Shown here piece by piece: positions 19,524 to 28,186 of a stretch of 64,000 bases of DNA. The position numbers were made by a program, and so were the translations under genes. Location: positions 62,001 through 126,000 of the forward strand of contig JABUQX010022082.1 of assembly GCA_015478945.1 (NCBI GenBank), in the 5' to 3' direction. Source of the stretch: Trachelipus rathkii. Its lineage: Eukaryota; Arthropoda; Malacostraca; Isopoda; Trachelipodidae. Within the stretch, counting starts at the first letter, position 1, and each line of letters begins with the position of its first letter. The notes beneath the pieces are model-generated. The model saw only the letters and a list, made by a program, of their open reading frames with translations. It ran no database searches and was not told where the DNA came from.

Positions 19524-20759
19524 ATGGGATTCAAAACCATTATCTTCTTGGCATTCCCATTTTATCTATCGAGCGTCGTTGAGGTCACGATATACGGGGG
19601 TGTTGAAGAAGATTGTGAACCCATGACAACATGCGTTCATTTAAAAGAAGCTAACAAATCGTATTATCATCACAAAGACAAAGACACGCACGGCACAATA
19701 TTATATTTTCTAATAACGGGAGAAGATCCTTGCGAATCATACGGCGGCGTAAAAATTGTACCCCTCTCCGTCTTCGTGAATGGAAGCTGCAGCGAGTCCG
19801 AAAAACTTATCCCTGCCGATATCCGACAAACCCGGGTTGAGGGAGTTAGTTTCAAGATCCCGGTTGACAAAAATGATTCGCGTAAAGGTAATATCACGGT
19901 TGAATATACCGTCGAAAGCAATTTCGATTCCACAGAGGTGATATTCGAATATCTTCCCTACACGGTAGAAATATTTGAGTCTTCTTTTATTTTTGGGAAG
20001 GATGAAAATATGAACATTTCGGTGAAAGAGACGGCTAGATTCGATCGCGTATACGAGTACGATTCAAAAGAAACTACATATTGCGGGTTTTATATAATTG
20101 GAAATTGTACGACCTTTTGCTTCGATGTTCAAACACTTACGCGAAGAGAGCAAAAGGGAGAAGAGGTTTTACCTATTCGGCCGACGTCCGTTGGCGAGAA
20201 CGACGACGACGACGACATCGCGACTACCGAGGTTGAAGGAATTATCGATTCATCCTTGAAAAAAAATGAAAATAAGCCCGCCACGACGACCGAGAAGGCC
20301 TACGGGGAACAGCCAGATACCTCGAGTACCTTCGTTTTGTTCGATGAAAATGATCTGACGTCTACGACGCGCGATAGAATAAAGAATGAAGAAGATTACG
20401 ATTACGGTGACGACGGTTTTACGACACAGAGAAGAATCGGTTCTACGCCGGAAGAAAAGTTCCTCACACATACGCAGGAGAAGACCCGAGGAGGTAACTC
20501 CGATACCCGGAGCTCCTTAATATTCGACAAACGGCATTTAACATCTAAGATAGGTAATGAAGACGGTTCGTGCGAAGGAAAGTGTAACAGAATAATTGTA
20601 ATAGCTGCAGTTACTCTCGTGATCGGATGTCTTTTAGGAATGTCGTTGCCGTGTTGGTTTAAGATGAAAAGAAGAAGTAAAGAAAACGAGTTCGACCAGC
20701 TACCAAAATTAATCAAGATTACGAGCTCGGCTGAAGCTGAAAATGAACGTTTAGTTTAA
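19524..20759 (+). CDS. Type I membrane glycoprotein, 411 aa
   Basis: The N-terminus is a signal peptide (hydrophobic residues 2-20, IIFLAFPFYLSSVV). The ectodomain of ~330 residues has several cysteines and many N-glycosylation sequons (NKS, NGS, NDS, NIT, NMS, NCT). A Thr/Ser/Asp/Glu-rich stalk lies at residues ~225-345. One membrane span (about 357-379, IIVIAAVTLVIGCLLG...) and a ~30-residue basic cytoplasmic tail close the protein. I do not recognise the family; viral envelope protein or decoy receptor are both possible. The first Met is at 19524. An AATAAA signal is at 20816. A truncated duplicate of its 5' part lies at 11967-12147, so it belongs to the same amplified unit as the F-box/LRR genes. 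Confidence 0.8.
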   Translation: MGFKTIIFLAFPFYLSSVVEVTIYGGVEEDCEPMTTCVHLKEANKSYYHHKDKDTHGTILYFLITGEDPCESYGGVKIVPLSVFVNGSCSESEKLIPADIRQTRVEGVSFKIPVDKNDSRKGNITVEYTVESNFDSTEVIFEYLPYTVEIFESSFIFGKDENMNISVKETARFDRVYEYDSKETTYCGFYIIGNCTTFCFDVQTLTRREQKGEEVLPIRPTSVGENDDDDDIATTEVEGIIDSSLKKNENKPATTTEKAYGEQPDTSSTFVLFDENDLTSTTRDRIKNEEDYDYGDDGFTTQRRIGSTPEEKFLTHTQEKTRGGNSDTRSSLIFDKRHLTSKIGNEDGSCEGKCNRIIVIAAVTLVIGCLLGMSLPCWFKMKRRSKENEFDQLPKLIKITSSAEAENERLV

Positions 20760-20815
20760 AATTTATTTTTCATTATTATGTTTAACGATGGATATATAAA
20801 AAAATGTTTTGTGAT

Positions 20816-20821
20816 AATAAA
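20816..20821 (+). terminator. Polyadenylation signal AATAAA
   Basis: AATAAA lies 57 bp after the glycoprotein stop codon and is followed by a T-rich stretch. Confidence 0.5.
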
Positions 20822-20899
20822 ATGTTTATTTATTTTATGATGAGGTCTTTTTTTATTCTACAATTTTTAATTTTAATTTAGTATTATATTATTGTCATA

Positions 20900-21240
20900 C
20901 CCATTAAAACGTCATATATTGTCGTTTTCCGGGAACTAACATAGGTCGAAGGTCTAAGTTGGAATTACGAAGAAATATATCAACCTAAAAAAAATTTGAA
21001 AATTTTTTTCTTTTGCGATATAAAAGAACTAACGTTAGAGTTTCTGCCTTAACGACGAAATTTAGTCACCTCCAAAATTTATTTAGCGTAGAAATTTGAA
21101 TTTAAGGGAGACTAAACTATAAAAATCTTAAGGATCCCCTCCTACGCTTCGATCGGTGCACGAAATAACGTTACTTTTTCCTTCTCGGAAGATGGTGCAA
21201 AACAAATTTTTCTTTCCTTAAGCGAGTTTTTTTTCGAGGG
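20900..21240. repeat. Partial hr-like repeat and shared flank
   Basis: A degenerate copy of the dispersed repeat ('taggtcgaaggtctaagt') lies at about 20940-20960. At about 21160-21235 there is a segment (aataacgttactttttcc, then gatggtgcaaaa) that recurs at 25070-25135 beside the large inverted repeat. There is no coding sequence. Confidence 0.5.
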
Positions 21241-21506
21241 AAGCCAAAAAAAATAATTACAGAATCAAAGTCTATAAAGAATTGATATTAAAGATAAAGA
21301 ATTGATTAAATCGATCGGTATTTTTTTTATTTTATCGAATATTTAATAATGTTTTTAAAAAATAACAATTTATTTTTAAATGAGTGTGTAATAAAAAAAT
21401 ATCGTGTACGTATATAATCAAGAAGATCCAGCCGATTACGCATATCTGAAGATCACGCCGCGGAAAAAGGAATCATCAGCTCTTAAACCGACCAACTGAC
21501 CCCAGA

Positions 21507-21908
21507 ATGGAAAAGTTAACCGAGCCGAATACGGACGATATGAAATCGTTGAGCGAAATCGAGGATAACCTCAGCAAACAATGCAACGAAGCCGTGCTTA
21601 ATCTTAGCGAGAAATACGACGATGGCGTGAAAAATCTTATCCGAAAATACGAAGAGGGAGTGAAGAGTCTTGGCGAAAACTACGGTGAAAGCATGAAAAA
21701 TATGTCGCGAACAATGGAGAAGCTCGAGAAAAAAATGGAAAACGTCGATCTTATCAAAGACGATATCGAAAACATTAAGCAAATGCTATTAGAGAAGAGC
21801 TCTAGTCGATCGATGAGAAAATGGAACGACGAAATTACTCGCATAATGATAACTTTTAATTTTTTTGCCCTTATATTTTTACTGTGCATGCTTTATAAAC
21901 ATATATAG
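21507..21908 (+). CDS. Tail-anchored hendecad coiled-coil protein, 133 aa
   Basis: Residues 21-75 are five consecutive 11-residue repeats (for example NLSEKYDDGVK and NLIRKYEEGVK), a right-handed or straight coiled-coil type of periodicity. A more ordinary coiled coil follows (EKLEKKMENVDLIKDDI). A C-terminal hydrophobic span (about 112-130, ITFNFFALIFLLCMLY) ends only three residues from the C-terminus, as in tail-anchored membrane proteins. No family was recognised. A virion-membrane or organelle-membrane protein is the likely setting. The ATG at 21507 is the first Met. Confidence 0.65.
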   Translation: MEKLTEPNTDDMKSLSEIEDNLSKQCNEAVLNLSEKYDDGVKNLIRKYEEGVKSLGENYGESMKNMSRTMEKLEKKMENVDLIKDDIENIKQMLLEKSSSRSMRKWNDEITRIMITFNFFALIFLLCMLYKHI

Positions 21909-22263
21909 ATAAAGTTTTTATAAATAAACGCTTACAATAAATGAGATTGGAGGTTTTTAATTTCCCGCGGTGACTCGTACTCACATTTTGAACAGCTATT
22001 ATTATTATTTTATAATTTACCATAACTTCCAAATCTAAGTTAGAAAAAACTACACTCGAGACTCTCGGAACATTCTCGGATGGGTTATAAAAATAATTTC
22101 TCAGTCAGCCCGATGTACGTTTTATTTCATCGAATATTATTTCGAGAGTTCGAGCAAAAATGAAAATTAAATTAAAGAGAAAGGCATTAACGAGACCTTT
22201 TTTTATTTATTGCGCGCACTCGTTTCGAATAAGTTTTTTTTTAATAATAATCTTCTTAATGAT
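21909..22263. other. AT-rich spacer, nothing recognised
   Basis: AATAAA lies at about 21923, just after the coiled-coil gene. Otherwise I see no coding or repeat signal. Confidence 0.4.
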
Positions 22264-22779
22264 TTAATGTGACGATGAAAAAATTATCGACTTGAAAACG
22301 CTAGATGCGCCGTTACATATTTTATTTTTTATATTCTGAAAACTAGCGAAGGACATTTCTCTTTCTTTCTCCGCTTCGCAAATATTAGCGAGTTTAGCTC
22401 CGGTGGACTCTGCATCGAGAGTATCGTTTATATATTTTCTCCTCCTTCTATTAATCGATCGAATTCTCGATCTTATCGCGCTTTTTATTCTGTTTACGGC
22501 CCTACTCTCAGTTTTCGCGAATGAAGACCTCGCCGTGTAAAATTCGATTACTTTATCGCCCAACTTTTCTCTGATGAAACCGGCCGATATGCGTTCGTCT
22601 CCGTGATCGATTTCGTCTCGGAATACACTAAACAAATAATTTCTCTCGGAGTCGTTGAAATATCTCTTCCGCCGACATTTTTGCCCGCGTCTCAACTTCC
22701 TAAATTCTTCAAGGAGTGCATCGTGATCCAGAGGAGCAGCAGCGATGACGGCGGGGGCGGCAGAGGCGCGGTCCTCCAT
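22264..22779 (-). CDS. Basic hypothetical protein, 171 aa
   Basis: An Ala-rich N-terminus is followed by a compact helical, Arg-rich region (residues ~35-115: RKRYFNDSERNYLFSVF, then RIKSAIRSRIRSINRRRRK). The layout loosely resembles a small Myb/SANT-like or related helix-turn-helix segment with a basic tail, but I would not assign it. No membrane span. A nucleic-acid-binding role is plausible from the arginine content alone. The start Met at 22779 is the first in frame. Confidence 0.55.
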   Translation of the reverse strand: MEDRASAAPAVIAAAPLDHDALLEEFRKLRRGQKCRRKRYFNDSERNYLFSVFRDEIDHGDERISAGFIREKLGDKVIEFYTARSSFAKTESRAVNRIKSAIRSRIRSINRRRRKYINDTLDAESTGAKLANICEAEKEREMSFASFQNIKNKICNGASSVFKSIIFSSSH

Positions 22780-23295
22780 CGGAGTGAATGTTTTTAATTA
22801 ATAATAATAATAGAAGAAAATGGTAGAAGATTATTCGGTCGCCGAATAGCTGGATTCGAAACGTATTTTTTTCAATAGAAAAAAAAGGGAAAATCTGACT
22901 GAGATTTATTACTATTATTTTATGTTTACTATTAGTTTTAATTTTATGTTATTGAAATTTTATTTTTTACTATTAAAAATCAACAACACACAAAGACTTG
23001 GTATTTTTATTACGATTAATTATAACACCGATATTAATTTTTCCCGTACGCCATTTTGCACATTATTTTCATTTCCGATGAAGGTGTCGTTTATTGTTCA
23101 TAAAAAGGAGAAATATTTTCTATATTGTCGACCTGATATAAGGATAAAATAAAAAAAACAACGATTTTCGGAAAAAAATAATTTATTTCGTTAACATAAA
23201 AAGCTTGCATTTTTCCAAAAGACACCAGATTGAAATAATGTTAGTCCTATAAAAAAGGGATAGTTTTGACGATATTTCTACACCAAAAAACATAT
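22780..23295. other. AT-rich spacer, no supported gene
   Basis: A 76-codon ORF (22922-23152, plus) is present, but its composition (Phe/Ile/Asn/Lys) is what AT-rich noncoding DNA gives and no promoter or family supports it. Confidence 0.4.
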
Positions 23296-23586
23296 TCACG
23301 TTTTTCTCTTCTTATAGATGAAACAAGCAACCATCACCGCGATTATTAAAAGCAGTATCAGCGCGACGACAAAACCCACCACTATCTGCATATTCAAATC
23401 CATGTTTCTAAAATAGTTGTCGACATTCTTGAAAAAATTATTAATTTCCTCAAAATTCGTCGAATTCTTCAATGCGCCGGATTTACCATCTCGCTCCAAA
23501 TCCGTGTCTTCGCCATTCGAAGACGGCGGTAGGCTGCAACATATAACGAAAAAACTGAAGAAGGCTATTGTTCTAGCTGTTGGCAT
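23296..23586 (-). CDS. Small type I membrane protein, 96 aa
   Basis: A signal peptide (residues 1-25, hydrophobic core IAFFSFFVICCSL) precedes a short polar ectodomain with one N-glycosylation sequon (NST at 41-43). A membrane span (about 67-90, MQIVVGFVVALILLLIIAVM) and a basic tail (YKKRKT) follow. This is a classic small viral envelope or membrane-protein layout; no family was recognised. The first Met is at 23586. Confidence 0.7.
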   Translation of the reverse strand: MPTARTIAFFSFFVICCSLPPSSNGEDTDLERDGKSGALKNSTNFEEINNFFKNVDNYFRNMDLNMQIVVGFVVALILLLIIAVMVACFIYKKRKT

Positions 23587-23873
23587 CGTAGTGGTTTTTA
23601 TTATCTCTGATATATCGCTCTTAATAAAAACTCGTCCGATGAAGAAAATGGTTTTTGATTGACTAAAATTATTAGTATTTATTATAATTACTATTATTAT
23701 AATTATTATCGATGATTAAAGTTAAATTTTCTTTTGAATTCATTTTTGATTTTTTAAATATAACGTTATAATAATATTCTTCATCTTCCCCGTTATCTAA
23801 AAATTTAAAAGCCCCTAAGTGAGTGTGTGCGAAAAAAAAACAAAAAACTTACGGGCTATAATTGCAATTACTA

Positions 23874-24636
23874 TTACGTCGCCATCGACCTTAACGCTTC
23901 TATGAATCTCGGAGTAAGGGTATCGATTTCGTCGACGGGCTCGCTTTTCGCGTATTTAACGGTCGCGTAGCACACGGACCTTTCGAATTCTGCTGATATT
24001 TTCTCACGCACGAGCGCGTAAACCTGATCGTACGACATTACGTCATCCGTCGTCGATTGGCTATTTCCTTTATAAAAAAGGTCGTAAGCGTTTTTCATTC
24101 CGTAATACGCGTCGACGAATAAACTGTTGGAGTCAAAAATATTTCCAACGTCGCGTTCTGTAAAATTTAAGTGCCTCACGGCCAAATTTTTGAGGTCGAT
24201 CAGCGTGAAGTCGCCGATTCGCTCGACGTCTTTGAAACTGAGCAGCCACTTTTCGTTGAGTTGAACAAAATTGTCGAGATCGACGCGGGGCATGCGCGCA
24301 CCGCAATAGGCTTTCAAAACTTCCTCGTCGGTCTCCGAGTCTCCTTCGTCTCGATAATGGTGATAACATTTTTTTTCTTTGGCGAATTGTTTCGCTAAAG
24401 TTTCTCCTAGCCTGCGGCAACATTTCTTGAATCCGGCGATGCTGTCGGTCGGCGTGCCAGAAACAGTAGCACCATCAGCAGGATAATTTTGAATCGACGA
24501 CGCCTTCGCTGCCGCTGATGGCCGTAAAAAATATGGCCGACGCGAATTGGACGACCGAGTGGACTTCGAACACGCCGTCGTCCGATTCGTCTTCTCGAAG
24601 ATCGACCTCGTAGATATAGAGTTTCAGCGAAGCCAT
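23874..24636 (-). pseudogene. Internally deleted remnant of the 740-790-aa paralogous family
   Basis: An intact-looking N-terminus starts at 24636 (MASLKLYIYEVDL, then VVQFASA) and stops at 24475 after 53 codons. It matches the first residues of the genes ending at 29601 and 34173. In another frame, from about 24450 to 23874, the sequence matches the last ~190 residues of the family (for example IGDFTLIDLKNLAVRHL and ERDVGNIFDSNSLF). Roughly 500 residues between are missing. The open C-terminal ORF alone is 147 codons (23874-24317). The layout is a deletion derivative, probably non-functional. Confidence 0.75.
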
Positions 24637-24850
24637 GTCTAATCGTTTTGGAGCTTGACCAGATTTTCACTAAGCCGGTACGTTGCTCACTCGAGTATCA
24701 GACGGGCGCGAATAAAGTGAAGACTCAACGCGGCATTTTTTATGATTATTTGACGATATTTTAATTAATGCGCGAATTAAAAAAATATTTATTCAATTTT
24801 ATTTAAAAAATTTGTTAATATTTATCATCGATATTCTATATTTTTATAGT
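24637..24850. other. AT-rich spacer
   Basis: Leader of the remnant gene and flank of the large inverted repeat. Nothing else is seen. Confidence 0.3.
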
Positions 24851-25071
24851 TATTTCGTGCTTTCGCTTCGCGCGAGATTCGTATATTTACCGAAAAATAA
24901 TATTTTAATTTTTTTTAAATTAGTGACCCTAAAAAATAATCTAATAAAGAAAATGGTATTTTATGGGATACTAAATTAAAAAAAGAATAATTGCATTTAA
25001 AAAAATAAATAAATTAAAATTAATATTTTTTCGGTAAATATACAAATCTCGCTCGAAGCGAAAGCACGAAA
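24851..25071. repeat. Large inverted repeat, ~65-bp arms
   Basis: The left arm, about 24848-24915 (atttcgtgctttcgcttcgc ...), and the right arm, about 25010-25072 (... tcgaagcgaaagcacgaaat), are reverse complements with only a few mismatches, separated by ~95 bp of A/T-only-like sequence. It could form a cruciform or be the body of a non-autonomous transposable element. It directly precedes the hr-like array. Confidence 0.75.
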
Positions 25072-25139
25072 TAACGTTACTTTTTACTTCTTGGGAGATG
25101 GTGCAAAATAAATTTTTCGTTACTTAAGCGTTTTTTTCC

Positions 25140-27060
25140 AAGGGATGTGAAATTTTAGATTTTCGCACTTTGACCTTCGACTTATATCAGTTCCCTTCGG
25201 AAGTCATATAGTGACGCCATTAGGGGACTGGTATAAGTCGAAAGTCTAAGTGCAAATTCCGAAAAATAATTTCGACTTAAAAATTTTTTGTGAATTTTCT
25301 TTGAGATTTTTTAGATTTTAGCACTTACACCTTCGACTTATAATTAGATCTTTGACTTATATCAGTTCCCTTCGAAACGTCATTATATCGGGTTGAAGCA
25401 ATAGTTTATGCCTAAAAGTTGTCGCCCGATCACGTTAGGTCGTTTTTAGGTTCCCTACAAAACGTCACTATAATATAGTGTCGCCTTACGGGAATCGCAA
25501 AAGCGGCTGAACGCTTTCAAATACCATTTTGTTAAGCTTAAACTATCGTTAAACCGATTATGACGTCATATAGTGACGCCGCTTGGGGAGCTTGTATAAG
25601 TCGAAGGTCTAAGTGCAAATTCCGAAAAATAATTTCGACTTAAAAAAATTTTGTGTATTATTTTCTTTGAGAAATTATATATTTTAGCACTTAGGCCTTC
25701 GACTTATACTTAAAGCCTATTCGACTTGTATCAGGACCTTCGGCGTCCTATATCTGGTTCAGCGATGGTTTATCAACCCCACAAAAGCGTCACCCGATCA
25801 CGTTAGGTCGTTTTTCGGTTCCCTTCGAAAGGTCACTATAATATAGTGTCGCCTTACGGGAATCGAAGAAGTTGCTGAACGCTTTCAAATACCAGTTACC
25901 TAAGCTAAAACTATCGTCAATCCGATTATGACGTCATATAGTGACGCCTGATCGGGAACTGATATAAGTTGAAGGTCTAAGTGCAAATTCCGAAAAATAA
26001 TTTGGACTTAAAAAATTTTTGTGTATTATTTTCTTTGAGAAATTTTAGATTTTAGCACTTAGACCTTCGACTTATACTTAACCTTCGACTTATACTTAGA
26101 CCTTCGACTTAGCACTTAGACCTTCGACTTAGCACTTAGACCTTCGACTTATACTTAGACCTTCGACTTAGCACTTAGACCTTTGACTTATACTTAGACC
26201 TTCGACTTAGCACTTAAACCTTCGACTTATACTTAGACCTTCGACCTATATCATTTCCCTTCGAAACGTCACTATATCGGGTTCAACGATGGTTTATCCC
26301 TAAAAAGCGTCACCCGATCACGTTAGGTTGTTTTTCGGTTCCCTTCGAAACGTCCTGCTGTCTCAGGTGTCTGCCACGGGAATCGAGAGTGTGAACAACT
26401 TTACCAAATACCAGTTACCTAAGCTAAAACTATCTTCAATCCGATTATGACGTCATATAGTGACGCCTGATCGGGAACTGATATAAGTCGAAGGTCTAAG
26501 TGCAAATTTCGAAAAATAATTTGGACTTAAAAATTTTTGTGTTTTATTTTCTTTGAGAAGATTTAGATTTTAGCACTTAGACCTTCGGCTTATACTTAGA
26601 CATTCGACTTATATCAATTCCCTTCGAAACATTCGTGGAATCAGCGTAAGATAATTGTTCTAAAAATGGAATATATGCATAAAAAAAAATTTAAATTTAT
26701 TTGGATATTTTAATTTTTTTCTTGAAAACTACGATGGCTACAAGAAAAATAATGACATTCGTGGAATCAGCGTAAGATAATTGTTCTAAAAATGGGAAAA
26801 AAAATTTGAATTTTTTTTTTTATTTTTTTTCTCGAAAACTACGATAGCTACAAGAAAACTAATAACACTCGTGGAATCAGCGTAAGAAAATTGTTCTAAA
26901 AATGGCAAAAAAAATTTTTGAATTTTTTGGGAAATTTTATTTTTTTTCTCGAAAACTACGATAGCCACAAGAAAACTAATAATATTCGTGGAATATCGGG
27001 TTGAAGCGATAGTTTATACCTAAAAGGTGTCGCCCGATCACGTTAGGTCGTTTTTGGATT
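25140..27060. repeat. hr-like palindromic repeat array with TGACGTCA sites
   Basis: About four tandem composite units. Part A (~150 bp) has inverted ends 'aagtcgaaggtctaagtgc' / 'gcacttagaccttcgactt' around an AT-rich centre, e.g. 26473-26623. Part B (~95 bp) contains 'cccgatcacgttaggtcg'. Part C (~120 bp) ends in TGACGTCA followed by tatagtgacgcc. TGACGTCA lies at 25561, 25929 and 26448, so spacing is 368 and 519 bp. One A part is expanded by ten ~20-bp units (26055-26245). Baculovirus hr elements also combine imperfect palindromes with CRE-like TGACGTCA sites and work as enhancers and origins; that role here is inferred by analogy. Other copies lie at 8755, 12148 and 20940. Confidence 0.75.
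26631..26995. repeat. Tandem ~110-126-bp repeat, three and a part copies
   Basis: Copies start with 'attcgtggaatcagcgtaag' or close variants at about 26631, 26757, 26867 and 26984. Each contains 'ttgttctaaaaatgg', a long A/T run and 'ctcgaaaactacgat'. The last copy breaks into a part B unit of the hr-like array. Confidence 0.8.
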
Positions 27061-27361
27061 ATAAAAAATGAAATAAATGAAACCAGTAAAAAAAGGAAAA
27101 CTTTATTATTATTTTTTTAAAATGAAATCATATTATTCCTTAGTCTAATAATCAGCGTAACTACTAATGTTTGTTTCAATACGTTAAAAAATAAAAATAA
27201 TAAAAATATGGCATATAATTATATCTCAGCATATATTTTAATAAAATGGAGTAAACATTATCATTAACTTTTACAAGACACGAAATTATCCTAAATAGGA
27301 AGAATGTTTTCAAAAATTAAATAAAGTAAAAAGAAGAGAAAAGCATCGAAATAGCGAGCGC
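27061..27361. other. AT-rich spacer
   Basis: Three-prime flank of the split paralogue on the minus strand. No gene is seen. Confidence 0.3.
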
Positions 27362-28186
27362 TTAACAGATAGGCGAAGAGTTCCGTACCGGTTCTTTCTT
27401 ATTATTAACTACACTCTTAAAGAACTCGACGGCATTATTATTTACGATATTTTTCAAATCCCTTTCGATAACCGATGAAACTCTTTCGAAAAGCTGTTCG
27501 AACCTAATTACATCTTCTCCTCCTTCTAATGTTTCCCGAGGATAAAATTCGTCGATTTTTAAGCTGCTGTAAAGGTATCTGAACAACGTTCTGATATCAA
27601 ATATGCCGTATACTTCTGCTTTAGGTAGGCCCAGTTCCCTCTCGACGATGAGCATCAGATCCCTCAGAGTAAAGTCGCCGATATCCTCTTCGTTTTTAAC
27701 GTCGAATAATAATTCTTCATTCAGATCGATAAAATCCTCAAAGTCGTATTCAAACGTTTCGCAGTACTCTTTAAGAATGTCGATCGTAACCACCGATTTA
27801 CTTTTATTTTCGTAGACAAGATAATAATCGAAATCCTTTCGGAAATACTCCACGGTTCTTTCAGCTAGGGCGTAATTGTACTTCAATAATTTCTGACTGA
27901 GCGGAATGTTTCCCCTTTTTCCTCCTCCGAGCGTGAAGAAGTACACTCGCGCGTATTTCGAGTCTCGTTCGCGAACTACTTTTGAAACTCGGCGGTCGGC
28001 AAATTCTTGGACTAGCCGGTTTATGAGTTCGATTTTTCTAGGCTCCCGCAGCTCGTGGCGAAGAAAAATAATAAAAAAGAGCGGAATAACCAGGTTTTCC
28101 ATCCGCGATATAAAATCTTCGCCTCGGAAGCGCTCTTTTCTTTCAGCAATGGGGCCGAGAGAATTTCTTTCACACGCTCTTTCCAT
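27362..28186 (-). CDS. C-terminal part of split paralogue (274 aa)
   Basis: This ORF aligns with the C-terminal third of the intact relatives at 31984-34173 and 58877-61240. Shared features are a helix LVQEFADRRV (cf. LVREFVDRQV), the block NEEDIGDFTLRDL (cf. NEENIGDFNLKDL), and a final FDIRTLFRYLYSSL (cf. FHYKNLFRYVYHSL). It overlaps the upstream ORF (28021-29601) by 166 bp in a different frame. From the family alignment the frame changes between about 28130 and 28185. The first Met (28186) lies inside the overlap, so this half probably has no start of its own. Function of the family is unknown. Confidence 0.65.
   Translation of the reverse strand: MERACERNSLGPIAERKERFRGEDFISRMENLVIPLFFIIFLRHELREPRKIELINRLVQEFADRRVSKVVRERDSKYARVYFFTLGGGKRGNIPLSQKLLKYNYALAERTVEYFRKDFDYYLVYENKSKSVVTIDILKEYCETFEYDFEDFIDLNEELLFDVKNEEDIGDFTLRDLMLIVERELGLPKAEVYGIFDIRTLFRYLYSSLKIDEFYPRETLEGGEDVIRFEQLFERVSSVIERDLKNIVNNNAVEFFKSVVNNKKEPVRNSSPIC

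Noticed and set aside
22922..23152. 76-codon Phe/Ile/Asn-rich ORF
   Set aside because: Composition as expected from random AT-rich DNA; no promoter or homology.
26786..26968. 60-codon ORF in the tandem repeat
   Set aside because: It simply spans two repeat copies (internally repeated peptide).
25140..27060. CRISPR array
   Set aside because: Units are long, palindrome-ended and without unique spacers of constant length; no cas genes.
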